A stretch of 64,000 bases of DNA from Pseudomonadota bacterium (GCA_020161615.1 JAIUPD010000008.1:186001-250000), one strand, 5' to 3'. Positions 7,735 to 16,378 are shown, numbered from the stretch's first letter. Numbers and translations are program-made. The notes: generated by a model not told the origin, from the sequence alone.

Positions 7735-9165
7735 TCAGCGGTGGGTGACGAAGGGGATCTTGACGCCCAGCGTCAGCGTCAGCGGCGAGAACCCGCCCGA
7801 GCTGACGGCGCGGAGCTGTCCCAGCCCGGCCGACAGGCGCCAGTTCTGGCCGACGCGGTAATCGACCTCGGCCCGCAGGCCCGCGACCAGACCGCCCGCG
7901 GTGTTTACCCCGCCGCCGCCCGCCGCGCCCAGCTGCCCTTCCAACGAAAGATGCCAGCGCTCGCCGATCGGGATCTCGTAGCCCAGGCCGAACATGCCGA
8001 CCGCGAAACCGGCCACGCCGCCGCCCACCGCCGTGGCCGCCGTGCCGGTGACATAGACGCGCTGGCCGACGAAGTAATCGAAGCTCGAATATTGCATGGC
8101 GGTATAGGCGGCGGTGTTGCCCGGGGCGATGAAATAGCCCGGACCGGTGCGCTGCAGCTCGATCCCGCCGGTATAGGCCCAGCGCTGTCCGGCGCCGCCC
8201 GGTCCCTGCCGGTTCAGGTGATGCGTCAGCCCCAGCGACAGCCCGGCCGAGCGATAGTCGCCGTTGACCGCGCCGGTGGCGACCGCGGCCAGTTCGACAT
8301 CGAGGGTGCGCGTGACCGGCACCGCCACGCCCAGCGCGCCGCGCAGGATCAGGCCTGCGCCGGTATCGACCAGCCCGCCGCCCGCGAACCCGGCCGAGCC
8401 CTCGGCAAAGAAGGACAGCCGACCGACCGACAGCCGCTGACGCAGGCCGCCGGTGATTTCCATATAGCCCTGGGCGCCGCGTGCGGCGCCCGCGCTGCCG
8501 AAGGTGAATTGCGTGTTGGGGCCGAGGTCGAAGAACACCCGCGCCCCGGCGATGCTGACATCCGCCTGCGCCCCGGCCGAGCGGTTCAGCGTGCCATTGG
8601 GCGAGACCATATGCGTCACGACCGCGCCGATGGCGTCGAATTCGGGCACGCCCGCGCCGGCCACGCTGCCGCCGCCGATGCGGTAGCGCAGCCCCAGGCC
8701 ATAGGCCGGCCCGTCGATGGGCGCACCGTCGATGCGGATCCACGAGGCGCTGGCCTGAAGGTCCCAGGCCGCCGAGAGCCGGTAATCGAGCGAGGCCGCG
8801 GCGCGCAGCATCAGCCCGTCGCCCACCACCTGCGAGGCCCCGCCGCCGCCGCCCACGAAGCCCGCGAAGGAGAGGCCGAAGCGCTCGCCCAGCGGCACCC
8901 GCGCCACGCCCTCGAAGCCCCAGAAGAAGGCCCCGCCCGCGTCGCCCAGCGCCGCGGAATAGACCGAGCCGCCGACGCTGACATTGGGCGAAATGCGGCG
9001 GCCGATGTAGAGGCGGTGCAGCCCCTCGATCAGCGTCGCCGGGTTGTCGATCGCTTCCAGGCCGGTTTCGATGTCGAAGCCCTGGGCCCCGGCGGCGCTG
9101 CCCAGCCCCAGGCCAGCGGTCAGGACCAGCGCGACGGTGGACAGGCGGCGTCTGACATGCGGCAC
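7735..9165 (-). CDS. Hypothetical exported protein, predicted outer-membrane beta-barrel
   Basis: A 476-residue protein with a signal peptide (RRRLSTVALVLTAGLGLGSA... AGAQG). The mature part is rich in Gly, Ala and alternating hydrophobic residues, with repeated strands such as LSFAGFVGGGGGAS, RLSFFAEGSAGFAGGG and FAVGMFGLGYEIPIGERWHL, as expected of a transmembrane beta-barrel. The C-terminus GVKIPFVTHR is not the classical terminal Phe. I chose the GTG at 9165, preceded by GAGG at 8 bases spacing, because the region upstream in frame lies antisense to map. Adjacent to and divergent from map. Function unknown; I recognise no named family. Confidence 0.65.
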   Translation of the reverse strand: MPHVRRRLSTVALVLTAGLGLGSAAGAQGFDIETGLEAIDNPATLIEGLHRLYIGRRISPNVSVGGSVYSAALGDAGGAFFWGFEGVARVPLGERFGLSFAGFVGGGGGASQVVGDGLMLRAAASLDYRLSAAWDLQASASWIRIDGAPIDGPAYGLGLRYRIGGGSVAGAGVPEFDAIGAVVTHMVSPNGTLNRSAGAQADVSIAGARVFFDLGPNTQFTFGSAGAARGAQGYMEITGGLRQRLSVGRLSFFAEGSAGFAGGGLVDTGAGLILRGALGVAVPVTRTLDVELAAVATGAVNGDYRSAGLSLGLTHHLNRQGPGGAGQRWAYTGGIELQRTGPGYFIAPGNTAAYTAMQYSSFDYFVGQRVYVTGTAATAVGGGVAGFAVGMFGLGYEIPIGERWHLSLEGQLGAAGGGGVNTAGGLVAGLRAEVDYRVGQNWRLSAGLGQLRAVSSGGFSPLTLTLGVKIPFVTHR

Positions 9166-9381
9166 GGCGGGGACCTCGATCTGCTCTGGCTGGCTTTGGT
9201 GCCGACACTGCCGCAGGGACGGCCCGCGGAAAAGACGAAAAGGGCCGGTCGGGGGCTTTCGCGGCCAATCGGCACCCCGATGTTGCAGCAAGGTCGCGCT
9301 CGGTCGCGGTCCCGGGGCGCGGCGGGCTGGCCAAACAAGCGATTCGCGCCTATTTACGGCGTGAAACAAAGAGGTCAGCCC

Positions 9382-10191
9382 GTGTACGACAAGAAAGGTA
9401 CCGTCACCCGCGAGGGCATCCGTATCCACGAACCGGCGGATTTCGCTGGCATGCTGAAGGCCGGGCAGGTTGCGGCGCAGATCCTGGACGACATCGCGCC
9501 GCATGTCTTTCCCGGCCAGACCACCGGCGAGATCGACCGCCTGATCGAGGAAATGGTCCATGCCCATGGCGCCAAATCCGCGACCATCGGCTACCGTGGC
9601 TATCAGCACGCCAGCTGTATCAGCGTGAACCACGTGGTCTGCCACGGCATTCCCGGCGACAAGCTGCTGAAGAATGGCGATATCCTGAACATCGACGTCA
9701 CCGTCATCGTGGACGGCTGGTTTGGCGACACCTCGCGCATGTATGTGGCGGGCGAATTGGGCCGCAAGGCCGAGCGGCTGATCCAGGTGACGCATGACGC
9801 GCTGATGCTGGGGATCGAGGCGGTGAAACCCGGCAATACCTTCGGGGATATCGGCTACGCGATTCAGAGCTATGTCGAGGCGCAGCGCATGTCCGTGGTG
9901 CGCGATTTCTGCGGCCATGGCCTGGGCCGGGTGTTCCACGCCCCGCCGAACGTGCTGCATTACGGCCGTCCGGGGCGTGAGGCGGTGCTGGAGGAAGGCA
10001 TGTTCTTCACCATCGAACCGATGGTCAATCTGGGCCGCCCCGAAACCAAGGTGCTCGCCGACGAATGGACGGCTGTGACCCGCGACAAGTCGCTTTCGGC
10101 GCAATTCGAACATTCGGTGGGCGTGACAGCCGGGGGTTGCGAAATCTTCACGCTTTCGCCCGGCGGAAAGTTTCATTCGACCTGGGCCTGA
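9382..10191 (+). CDS. map: Type I methionine aminopeptidase
   Basis: Removes the initiator Met from nascent proteins after deformylation. The 269-residue protein has the five metal ligands of the family: Asp105 (NIDVTVIVDG), Asp116 (FGDTS), His179 (CGHGLGRVFH), Glu212 (FTIEPM) and Glu243 (FEHSVGVT); His88 in VCHGIPGD fits the catalytic His. There is no N-terminal zinc-finger extension, so it is the short bacterial type. The GTG at 9382 is preferred over the in-frame GTG at 9361 because AAAGAGG lies 7 bases before it. Works downstream of the deformylase/fmt genes found at 23.5-27.3 kb. Confidence 0.93.
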   Translation: MYDKKGTVTREGIRIHEPADFAGMLKAGQVAAQILDDIAPHVFPGQTTGEIDRLIEEMVHAHGAKSATIGYRGYQHASCISVNHVVCHGIPGDKLLKNGDILNIDVTVIVDGWFGDTSRMYVAGELGRKAERLIQVTHDALMLGIEAVKPGNTFGDIGYAIQSYVEAQRMSVVRDFCGHGLGRVFHAPPNVLHYGRPGREAVLEEGMFFTIEPMVNLGRPETKVLADEWTAVTRDKSLSAQFEHSVGVTAGGCEIFTLSPGGKFHSTWA

Positions 10192-10222
10192 ATGATCGGG
10201 GTCTGAGTAATCCCTGCAGTTG

Positions 10223-10246
10223 AAAAAAGGCGGCCGAGAGGCCGCC
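10223..10246 (-). terminator. Rho-independent terminator of the H-NS-like gene
   Basis: A 7-bp GC stem (ggcggcc / ggccgcc, loop gaga) is flanked on its left by six A residues, giving a stem followed by TTTTTT on the reverse strand, downstream of the H-NS-like gene. On the forward strand the stem could also help stop map transcripts, but the T-tract there is weak. Confidence 0.75.
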
Positions 10247-10308
10247 ATTTCAATTCCCGATTGCCGGAAAATCCGGCCGCGCGCAAAGTCCGGCGCGGCA
10301 ATTGGCGC

Positions 10309-10620
10309 TCAGATCGCCATGTCTTCCAGCGTCTTGCCCTCGGCAAACGCCGCCTCGACCCAGCGCGGACGACGGCCGCGGCCGGTCCAGGTCTGCGACG
10401 GATCGGCGGGGTTGGCATATTTCGGTGCGGCGGATTTCCGCGTCCGTTTCGAGGAAAGCTCGCTCAGATCGGCGGCAGTCAGGCCACGTTCGCGGGCAAA
10501 GGCCTCGACCTCGGCCAGGGCCTTGCGGCGCTCGCGATCCTTGAATTCGGTAATCGCGGCGTCGACGTCCTTTTGCAACTGCTTCAACTCTTTAAGCGAA
10601 AGGCTTTCGAGTTCGATCAT
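10309..10620 (-). CDS. H-NS family nucleoid-associated protein
   Basis: A 103-residue DNA-binding protein. The N-terminal half (LSLKELKQLQKDVDAAITEF onward) is a charged coiled coil for oligomerisation. The C-terminal half carries the H-NS core motif as TWTGRGRRPRWVEAA, which inserts into the minor groove of AT-rich DNA. In Rhodobacter-type bacteria such proteins include HvrA and Spb, which regulate photosynthesis or redox genes, so the role is probably silencing or modulation of AT-rich promoters. The ATG at 10620 is chosen over a TTG nine bases upstream because GAGG sits 10 bases before it but only 2 bases from the TTG. Confidence 0.85.
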   Translation of the reverse strand: MIELESLSLKELKQLQKDVDAAITEFKDRERRKALAEVEAFARERGLTAADLSELSSKRTRKSAAPKYANPADPSQTWTGRGRRPRWVEAAFAEGKTLEDMAI

Positions 10621-10704
10621 TCGCTTCAATCCTCACGGGGTTTGCTTCAAGTGAGGTTCATTTGCACGTTTTTCTTTGGCGCGTCAATTGCAATATGCAA
10701 TACA

Positions 10705-11634
10705 TCAGGAAGTTGAGTTACGCGTTTCCCGCCATATCATGTAAATGCCGGCGCCCAGGATCAGGCTAATGCCGATCCAGGCCACGGGATCGGGCCATTC
10801 ACCGAAGACCAGCAAACCCCAGAAGATCGCCATCGGCATCGCGGCATATTCCAGCGGCGCGACCAGGGCGGCTTCGCACAGGCGGTAGGCCTGCGAAATC
10901 AGCAGGCCGCCCAGCGCGGTTCCCAAGCCCGCCAGCAGGAAAAAGGGCAGGTCTTCGGACCGGGGCCAGATCCAGGCACGCAGCAGGAATTCCATCGCCG
11001 CCCCTTCGCCCGCCCAGCGACCCGACCCGAAACTCAGGCCGAAAACCACGCTGAACAGCAGAAAGGTGATCTGGATATAGAACGCCATGGTCGGCGCACG
11101 TTCGCCCGTGCCAAGGCTGCGGGTCATGATCTGCAGGCCGGCATAGCCGGTCGCCGCCAGCAAGGGCAGCAGCGCCACCATCGAGAAGGACTCCGATCCC
11201 GGCCGGATCACCACCACGACGCCTAGCAATCCCGCGGCAATCGCCGTCCAGCGCCGGGGTCCGACCGTCTCGCCCAGAAAGAGGACCGAGAAAAGCGCGA
11301 TGACCAGCGGGCTGACGAAGAAGATCGCCGTGGCATCGGCGATCGGCATCGCGGCCAGCGCCACGAAGAAGCACATGTTGGAAAAGACCACGAAGGCGCC
11401 GCGGATCAGGTGTTTCCCCGGCTGCCGCGTGCGCAACAGCGCATAACCCCCCGACAGCGGCACGATCACCGCCAGCAGCACGGCCAACGCCACCAGCGAG
11501 CGGATCAGGATGACCTCGTGCAGCGGATAGCCGCCCGAGAGGGCCTTCACCGACATGTCGTTGAGCGTGAAAGCCATCGACGCCCCGACGGCGCAAAGCG
11601 CGCCCTGTGCCGGGATCGACAGCGCGGCCCTCAT
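10705..11634 (-). CDS. DMT superfamily transporter with two EamA domains
   Basis: A 309-residue inner-membrane protein with about ten hydrophobic segments forming two five-helix EamA repeats. Characteristic pieces are [20 protein letters not shown] in helix 1, [20 protein letters not shown] at the end of repeat 1 and [22 protein letters not shown] at the end of repeat 2. These proteins export amino acids, purines or other small metabolites; no substrate can be named. The ATG at 11634 overlaps the YaiI gene stop (ATGA), which fixes the start and indicates co-translation. Confidence 0.88.
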   Translation of the reverse strand: MRAALSIPAQGALCAVGASMAFTLNDMSVKALSGGYPLHEVILIRSLVALAVLLAVIVPLSGGYALLRTRQPGKHLIRGAFVVFSNMCFFVALAAMPIADATAIFFVSPLVIALFSVLFLGETVGPRRWTAIAAGLLGVVVVIRPGSESFSMVALLPLLAATGYAGLQIMTRSLGTGERAPTMAFYIQITFLLFSVVFGLSFGSGRWAGEGAAMEFLLRAWIWPRSEDLPFFLLAGLGTALGGLLISQAYRLCEAALVAPLEYAAMPMAIFWGLLVFGEWPDPVAWIGISLILGAGIYMIWRETRNSTS

Positions 11635-12077
11635 CGCACGCGGGCCAGCAGGCGTTCCAGCGCCTGGGTGAAGCGCGACCGGTCCCGCGGGCCGAAGGCC
11701 TTGCCCGAGCCCTGACGGAACGGATCGGCCGCGCGCAGATCGGCGGCAAGGTCCCGCATGGCCAGCGCCTGACCGATGTTGGTGGCGGTCAGTACCGAGC
11801 CGTCGGGCTTGATCACCTCGGCCCCGGCGTCGATGCAGCGCGCGGCCAGCGGCATGTCGGCAGTCACCGCCACATCGCCCGGCCGGCAGGCGGCGGCGAT
11901 CCATTTGTCGGCCTCGTCGGCGCCCCGATCGACATAGACCATCCGCACCAGCGGGTGATCGACCGGCCGGATCCCGCCGTTCGAGACGATGACCACCGGC
12001 ACCTTGTGCCTCAACGCCACGCGCAGCGATTCCTCGCGCACGGGGCAGGCGTCGGCGTCGATATAAAGACTGGGCAT
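11631..12077 (-). CDS. YaiI/YqxD family protein (DUF188, UPF0178)
   Basis: A 148-residue protein with the family signature [16 protein letters not shown] near the N-terminus and [18 protein letters not shown] in the middle. The fold is PIN-like, with acidic residues (DADACP) that could bind metal, but the biochemical role of the family is unknown. The start ATG at 12077 has AGG 5 bases upstream; a GTG two codons earlier is possible. Translationally coupled to the EamA transporter. A palindrome lies immediately upstream. Confidence 0.85.
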   Translation of the reverse strand: MPSLYIDADACPVREESLRVALRHKVPVVIVSNGGIRPVDHPLVRMVYVDRGADEADKWIAAACRPGDVAVTADMPLAARCIDAGAEVIKPDGSVLTATNIGQALAMRDLAADLRAADPFRQGSGKAFGPRDRSRFTQALERLLARVR

Positions 12078-12080
12078 GGG

Positions 12081-12100
12081 CACCTGTTTCTTAACAGGTG
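12081..12100. promoter_or_regulatory. Perfect palindrome upstream of the YaiI gene
   Basis: The 20 bases cacctgtttcttaacaggtg form an 8-bp inverted repeat with a 4-base spacer, directly abutting the YaiI ribosome-binding region. It could be an operator, or a leader hairpin sequestering the Shine-Dalgarno AGG. No regulator can be named. Confidence 0.4.
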
Positions 12101-12133
12101 CATCTATGACGACCGGCCGCCATTATTGCAAGC

Positions 12134-12739
12134 TCAGTGCCCCAGCATGCAGCAGCCTGACAGACCTTGCGCCTGGCCGCGCCAATAGACCTGCCCCTCC
12201 AGCCCGTAGAGCCGGTCGCTCATCCCGTCCGAGCAGACGCCGTTGCGGATCACGGCAAACCCTTCGCGCGCGCCCTGGAAGGGCAAGGTCAGGGTGGGCG
12301 GGAATTGCGTGCCGGGCAGGCGAGGGGCATCGGTACGCACCTCGAACGAGGTGTCGGGCGCGACGTATTCGGCGCGGTTGCCGGGCAGGAAAAAGCGGAA
12401 GGTCCAGAAGGGCTCGGTCCCCAGGCAGGTCAACGTCTGCTGACCGTCGCGCCAGCTGTCGCTACGTTCGGCCTGCAGATAGCGCATCGAGGTCCAGCCG
12501 ATCCCCTCGTCGGTCCGCACCAGGCCCCAGCGGCGATCCTCGGACAGGCCCACCACCTCGATCCCGACCTGCGTACGCTCGAACCGGCCGACGATGGCGG
12601 CCCGGGCGTTGGGTTCGGCGCGGATGTTCAGCACGTCTCCGGCCGAGACGTTGACGACCCGGAACAGGGCCGGAAAATCCTGGGCGGCGGCGGTCTGGGC
12701 GAAGACCAGGGCGAGGAGCAGGGCGGCAAGGCGGAGCAT
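12134..12739 (-). CDS. Exported SH3-domain protein (YraI/COG4991 type)
   Basis: A 201-residue exported protein. A signal peptide (MLRLAALLLALVFAQTAAAQ) is followed by a bacterial SH3 domain: VSAGDVLNIRAEPNARAAIV and RRWGLVRTDEGIGWTSMRYL at about residues 28-85 are the standard SH3b strands. The C-terminal part includes a CLGTEPFWTF segment found in several rhodobacterial periplasmic proteins and a CCMLGH end, so disulfide or metal binding is possible. Start ATG at 12739 with GAGGTCC upstream. Probably periplasmic; partner unknown. Confidence 0.75.
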   Translation of the reverse strand: MLRLAALLLALVFAQTAAAQDFPALFRVVNVSAGDVLNIRAEPNARAAIVGRFERTQVGIEVVGLSEDRRWGLVRTDEGIGWTSMRYLQAERSDSWRDGQQTLTCLGTEPFWTFRFFLPGNRAEYVAPDTSFEVRTDAPRLPGTQFPPTLTLPFQGAREGFAVIRNGVCSDGMSDRLYGLEGQVYWRGQAQGLSGCCMLGH

Positions 12740-12755
12740 GAAAGGACCTCGTTTG

Positions 12756-12792
12756 AAAAATCGGCGGGGCAAAAGGGCATCCCCGCGCCGAT
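12756..12792 (-). terminator. Terminator of the polysaccharide-export permease gene
   Basis: On the reverse strand, ATCGGC-GC-GGGG pairs with CCCCGCCGAT (a two-base bulge in the stem), followed by five T residues, about 56 bases after the permease stop. It lies just upstream of the SH3-domain gene start. Confidence 0.6.
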
Positions 12793-12847
12793 CCTAGCAC
12801 GGAATCTCAGGCCCGGGATGGGCCTACACCGATTTGTCAGGCGCGCA

Positions 12848-13669
12848 TCAGGTCTTTGCGCCCCAGCTGAGCGAGGCCCGGCGTCGCGTGTAGAATTCGG
12901 CCATCAGACCCAGCAGCAGACAGGCCGCGGTAATGGCGACCGGGTAAAGCAGGCTGGTGTAATGCGGCGTGTAATTGAGAAAGGCAAAACCGCGCGCCTG
13001 GTCGATGATGTGAAACAGCGGATTCCAGGCGAAATAGGGCAGCATGAATCCGGGCAAGGCATTGGCCACGAACATCTTGCCCGAGGCGAACATGTTCACC
13101 CGCGTATAGATCTGCTGGATCAGCCCCACGAATTTCGGGGCCCAGGGCTTGGCCGCCAGAAAGATCGTTCCCACCGCCACGCCCGAGAACCAGGCCAGCA
13201 GCAGCATCAGGATGCAGCCCAGCGGATCATGGATGACCAGCGGCTGCCAGGCGGCGTGATAGAGGAACAGCACCACCGCGACCGACAGGATCTGGATATA
13301 CAACTCGCCCAGGGCGGCGGCGCCGATGGCGACGATCGTGTTCATCGGCGCGTGTTTCATCATCGCCGAGGTCGGCCCCTCGGCCCCGAAGACGGCGCCA
13401 ATGGCCTTGACGTGGCACATATACAGGAAGACGCCGGTCATCAGATAGAGCATGAAGTCGCCCCGGATTCCGGTCGGGCGCCAACCGCCGAAGGCGTAGA
13501 GCAGGTAAAAGACGCCCACCAGCATCAGGGTCTGGGCAATGTTCAGCATCAGGCCGATCAGCGCATTGCCATGCGCGTTGCGGACCGACCGGACGCCGGA
13601 ATGATAGATCAGCTCCAGAATCGTGAAGGCCGAGGCAACCCACGCTTCCTGTCTGCGGTTATTGAGCAT
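12848..13669 (-). CDS. ABC-2 type polysaccharide export permease (KpsM-like)
   Basis: A 273-residue inner-membrane protein with six predicted helices, matching the ABC-2 permease family that exports capsule or other polysaccharides (KpsM/RkpT/CtrC). Recognisable parts are a soluble cytoplasmic N-terminus, RGDFMLYLMTGVFLYMCHVK in helix 2-3, NPLFHIIDQARGFAFLNYTP in the loop before the last helix pair, and a C-terminal YTRRRASLSWGAKT tail. The cognate ATPase (KpsT-like) is not next to it and not in this window, so it must lie elsewhere. It fits with galU nearby and the glycosyltransferases in this window. Start ATG 13669 gives the family length. Confidence 0.82.
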   Translation of the reverse strand: MLNNRRQEAWVASAFTILELIYHSGVRSVRNAHGNALIGLMLNIAQTLMLVGVFYLLYAFGGWRPTGIRGDFMLYLMTGVFLYMCHVKAIGAVFGAEGPTSAMMKHAPMNTIVAIGAAALGELYIQILSVAVVLFLYHAAWQPLVIHDPLGCILMLLLAWFSGVAVGTIFLAAKPWAPKFVGLIQQIYTRVNMFASGKMFVANALPGFMLPYFAWNPLFHIIDQARGFAFLNYTPHYTSLLYPVAITAACLLLGLMAEFYTRRRASLSWGAKT

Positions 13670-13786
13670 CCGCGCTAGTCCCTGCCGCTGGCCCGCCGTC
13701 GGGGCCCTGACCTTGCCTTCCGGGTCGGGGCAAGGATAAGGCGAAAGCTGTTTCCATTCAACTCGCCGCCCCGAAGGACCATCCTG

Positions 13787-14584
13787 ATGACCGATACTTT
13801 CGAAAGCCTTGTCGAAACCGCCTTCCGGCGCATCGCGCTTCAGGCTGGAGCGGTGATCATGCAGGTCTATGCCCGCCCGGATTTCGAGGCCCGCGCCAAA
13901 TCCGACAATTCTCCGGTGACCGAGGCCGACGAGGCCGCGGATGCCCTGATCCGCGCCGAACTGGCCAGGGTCTTTCCCGACATGCCGGTGGTGACCGAGG
14001 AACTCTCGGACAGCCATTCCATTCAGGCGGATCGGTTCATCATCGTCGACCCGCTGGACGGCACCAAGGAATTCGTCCAGCGCCGCGGCGATTTCACCGT
14101 CAATATCGCGCTGGTGGAAAACGGCGTGCCGGTGCGGGGCGTGGTCTATGCCCCGGCGAAAGAGCGGCTGTTCTATACCCGCGCCGATGGGACCTCGGTC
14201 GAGGAGCAGGGACCCTTCGGCGACGAGGCCGGCGAGCTGACGCCGATCCGGGTCTCGCAGCCCGACAACGCGGCGCTGCTGGTCGTGGCCTCGAAATCGC
14301 ACCGCGATGCGGCGACGGATGAATACATCAACCGTTACGCCGTGAAGGATGCGAAAAGCGCCGGCTCCTCGCTGAAGTTCTGTCTGGTGGCGACGGGCGA
14401 GGCGGATTTCTATCCGCGCCTTGGCCGCACGATGGAATGGGACACCGCCGCCGGGCATGCCGTCGTCCTGGGCGCGGGCGGGCAGGTGCTGCGCTTCGAC
14501 GACCACAGCCCGCTGTCCTATGGCAAACCGGGCTACGAGAACCCCTTCTTCCTGGTCCTGGCGCCGGGTGTCACCTTGCGCTGA
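13787..14584 (+). CDS. cysQ: 3'(2'),5'-bisphosphate nucleotidase
   Basis: Converts PAP to AMP plus phosphate, clearing the by-product of sulfate assimilation and of PAPS-dependent sulfotransferases. The 265-residue protein shows the inositol-monophosphatase-fold metal motifs in order: FPDMPVVTEEL (Glu), IIVDPLDGTKEFVQRRGDFT (D-P-L-D-G-T) and GRTMEWDTAAGHAVVLGAGG (W-D-x-A-A-G-H). Length is normal. A sulfotransferase gene at 44145 would need this activity, a plausible functional link but not evidence of joint regulation. Confidence 0.92.
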   Translation: MTDTFESLVETAFRRIALQAGAVIMQVYARPDFEARAKSDNSPVTEADEAADALIRAELARVFPDMPVVTEELSDSHSIQADRFIIVDPLDGTKEFVQRRGDFTVNIALVENGVPVRGVVYAPAKERLFYTRADGTSVEEQGPFGDEAGELTPIRVSQPDNAALLVVASKSHRDAATDEYINRYAVKDAKSAGSSLKFCLVATGEADFYPRLGRTMEWDTAAGHAVVLGAGGQVLRFDDHSPLSYGKPGYENPFFLVLAPGVTLR

Positions 14585-14610
14585 CTCGTCAGGGACTTAA
14601 CGCACCGAAG

Positions 14611-14656
14611 CCCGGGGCAGGATACGCTGCAATGCGGCAATTGCCCCGGGGTTTTC
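14611..14656 (+). terminator. Probable terminator after cysQ
   Basis: A 9-bp stem (cccggggca / tgccccggg) with a 22-base loop that can itself pair, followed by GTTTT, 27 bases after the cysQ stop. Confidence 0.55.
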
Positions 14657-14772
14657 CCGAAAACATCAACAAATGCTCGATTTCAAGACACAATCGCGCC
14701 TCGATTAACAGTCATTAACCCCCTTGTAGACGGAACAAACCGTCAGTCATCGACAGCAAGGTGGACCCTCCG

Positions 14773-15666
14773 ATGCGCAATAAAGTCACGAAAGCCGTTT
14801 TCCCCGTTGCCGGCCTGGGCACGCGTTTCCTCCCGGCCACCAAGGCTGTTCCGAAGGAGGTTCTGACGCTGGTCGACCGCCCGCTGATCCAATACGCGAT
14901 CGACGAGGCGCGCGAAGCCGGGATCACCGAATTCATCTTCGTGACCTCGCGCGGGAAATCGGCGCTGGAGGATTACTTCGACCGCGCCCCCGAATTGGAA
15001 ATGTCGCTCAAGGCGAAGAACAAGACCGACCTGCTGGACATCTACAACCAGACCTGCATGGACTCGGGCTCCATCGCCTATGTCCGTCAGAACCAGGCGC
15101 TGGGCTTGGGCCACGCCGTGTGGTGCGCCCGCCATCTGATCGGCAACGAGCCCTTCGCGGTGCTGCTGCCCGATGATGTGATCGCCGCCGACAAGCCGTG
15201 CCTCAAGCAGATGGTCGAAGCCTATGCCGAAACCGGCGGCAACATGGTCGCGGCGATGGAAGTGCCCGAGGACAAGGCCTCGTCCTATGGCGTGCTTGAC
15301 GTACCCGCCTCGATGAGCGCGGTGATGCCGGTCAGCGGCATGGTCGAAAAGCCTGCCAAGGGCACCCAGCCCTCGAACATGGCGGTGATCGGCCGCTATA
15401 TCCTCTCGCCCGAGGTGATGCTGGAACTGGACAAGAAGCAGACCGGTGCCGGGGGTGAGATCCAGCTGACCGATGCCATCGCCAAGCAGATCGAGACGAA
15501 GAACAACGTCTATGGCTACCGCTTCCAGGGGCAGCGCTACGATTGCGGTTCGAAAGCCGGGTTCCTTCAGGCCACCGTCGCCTTCGGCCTGGCGCGTGCC
15601 GATCTGCGCGACGAACTGGAGGAATTCCTCTTCGACATGATGGCGATGCGCCACGCCGCGCAATAA
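14773..15666 (+). CDS. galU: UTP-glucose-1-phosphate uridylyltransferase
   Basis: Makes UDP-glucose from UTP and glucose-1-phosphate, the entry point to many surface polysaccharides. The 297-residue protein has the nucleotidyltransferase signature AVFPVAGLGTRFLPATKAVP at its N-terminus (G-x-G-T-R-x-L-P-x-T-K), GHAVWCARHLIGNEPFAVLLPDD in the middle (metal-binding DD) and IQLTDAI plus YDCGSKAGFLQA toward the C-terminus. Length matches bacterial GalU. I prefer the ATG at 14773 to the GTG at 14761, as it gives the usual family N-terminus. Supports the polysaccharide theme of the window. Confidence 0.94.
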   Translation: MRNKVTKAVFPVAGLGTRFLPATKAVPKEVLTLVDRPLIQYAIDEAREAGITEFIFVTSRGKSALEDYFDRAPELEMSLKAKNKTDLLDIYNQTCMDSGSIAYVRQNQALGLGHAVWCARHLIGNEPFAVLLPDDVIAADKPCLKQMVEAYAETGGNMVAAMEVPEDKASSYGVLDVPASMSAVMPVSGMVEKPAKGTQPSNMAVIGRYILSPEVMLELDKKQTGAGGEIQLTDAIAKQIETKNNVYGYRFQGQRYDCGSKAGFLQATVAFGLARADLRDELEEFLFDMMAMRHAAQ

Positions 15667-15687
15667 ACCGCCGCCGGACCCGCTATC

Positions 15688-15708
15688 GGGGCCCTTCGGG
15701 GCCCCTTT
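15688..15708 (+). terminator. UUCG-tetraloop terminator of galU
   Basis: A 7-bp stem ggggccc / gggcccc closed by a TTCG tetraloop and followed by TTT, starting 21 bases after the galU stop codon. Confidence 0.75.
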
Positions 15709-15730
15709 CGCGTTGCGGGCTTGTGATGAT

Positions 15731-15749
15731 ACCGACCGAGTGGTACGGT
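15731..15749. promoter_or_regulatory. Candidate operator of the TetR-family regulator
   Basis: The 19 bases accgaccgagtggtacggt form an imperfect palindrome (accg-acc / ggt-a-cggt with one unpaired base), lying 5 bases before the regulator's ATG. TetR-family repressors commonly bind such sites in their own promoters. It overlaps the ribosome-binding region, suggesting autorepression. Confidence 0.45.
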
Positions 15750-15754
15750 TTCGC

Positions 15755-16378
15755 ATGCCAAGGCCCACCAAGCAAACCCCCGAACGCGGCAGCGCCCGCC
15801 AGCGCCTGCTGGAGGCGGCCCGCGACATGATCCGCGCCAAGGGTTTCGCCGCCACCAGCGTGGACGAACTTTGCGCCGCGGCCGGGGTCACGAAAGGCGC
15901 CTTCTTCCACCACTTCGCCAGCAAGGAGGCGTTGGGCGTCGCCGCGGCCGAGTTCTGGGGCAGTTCCACCGGCGCGCTTTTCGCCGGCGCCCCCTATCAC
16001 GCGCCCGCCGATCCGCTGGAGAGGGTGTTGGCCTATCTCGATTTCCGCGGCCTGCTGATGGGCGGCGAGACCTGGGAATGGACCTGCCTGGTCGGCACCA
16101 TGGCTGAAGAGGTGCACCAGACCCACCCCGGGATCGCCCGCGCCTGTGGCGAGGCGATCTTCGGCCATGCCGCCACGCTGGAGGCCGATATCGCCCTCGC
16201 CATGGCCCAGCACGGCATTACCGAGCCCAGCGCGGCCAGTCTTGCCCGCCACACCCAGGCGGTGTTGCAGGGCGCCTTCGTGCTGGCCAAGGCGGGTGGC
16301 GGGGTGGAGGCCGGGCAGGAAGCGCTGGATCACCTCAGGCGCTATATCGAATTGCTGTTCGGGAAAGGCCGCTCATGA
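15755..16378 (+). CDS. TetR/AcrR family transcriptional regulator
   Basis: A 207-residue repressor-type protein. The N-terminal helix-turn-helix is clear: RQRLLEAARDMIRAKGFAAT, then DELCAAAGVTKGAFFHHFAS, where the FFHHF recognition helix end is typical. The C-terminal ligand domain is unrecognised, so the inducer is unknown. The ATG at 15755 gives the usual length. Its stop overlaps the next gene by 4 bases, so it probably controls the three-gene unit it leads, through the palindrome at 15731-15749 (inference). Confidence 0.88.
   Translation: MPRPTKQTPERGSARQRLLEAARDMIRAKGFAATSVDELCAAAGVTKGAFFHHFASKEALGVAAAEFWGSSTGALFAGAPYHAPADPLERVLAYLDFRGLLMGGETWEWTCLVGTMAEEVHQTHPGIARACGEAIFGHAATLEADIALAMAQHGITEPSAASLARHTQAVLQGAFVLAKAGGGVEAGQEALDHLRRYIELLFGKGRS

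Noticed and set aside
7717-9381. Forward frame extending upstream of map
   Set aside because: Antisense to the predicted beta-barrel gene; the ribosome-binding site AAAGAGG and family length place the map start at 9382.
10297-10311. Shared 16-mer ggcaattggcgctcag at the 3' ends of the H-NS-like gene and the lytic transglycosylase (also 46126-46141)
   Set aside because: A 16-base match is close to what chance allows within 64 kb of GC-biased DNA, and no extended similarity or hairpin accompanies it.
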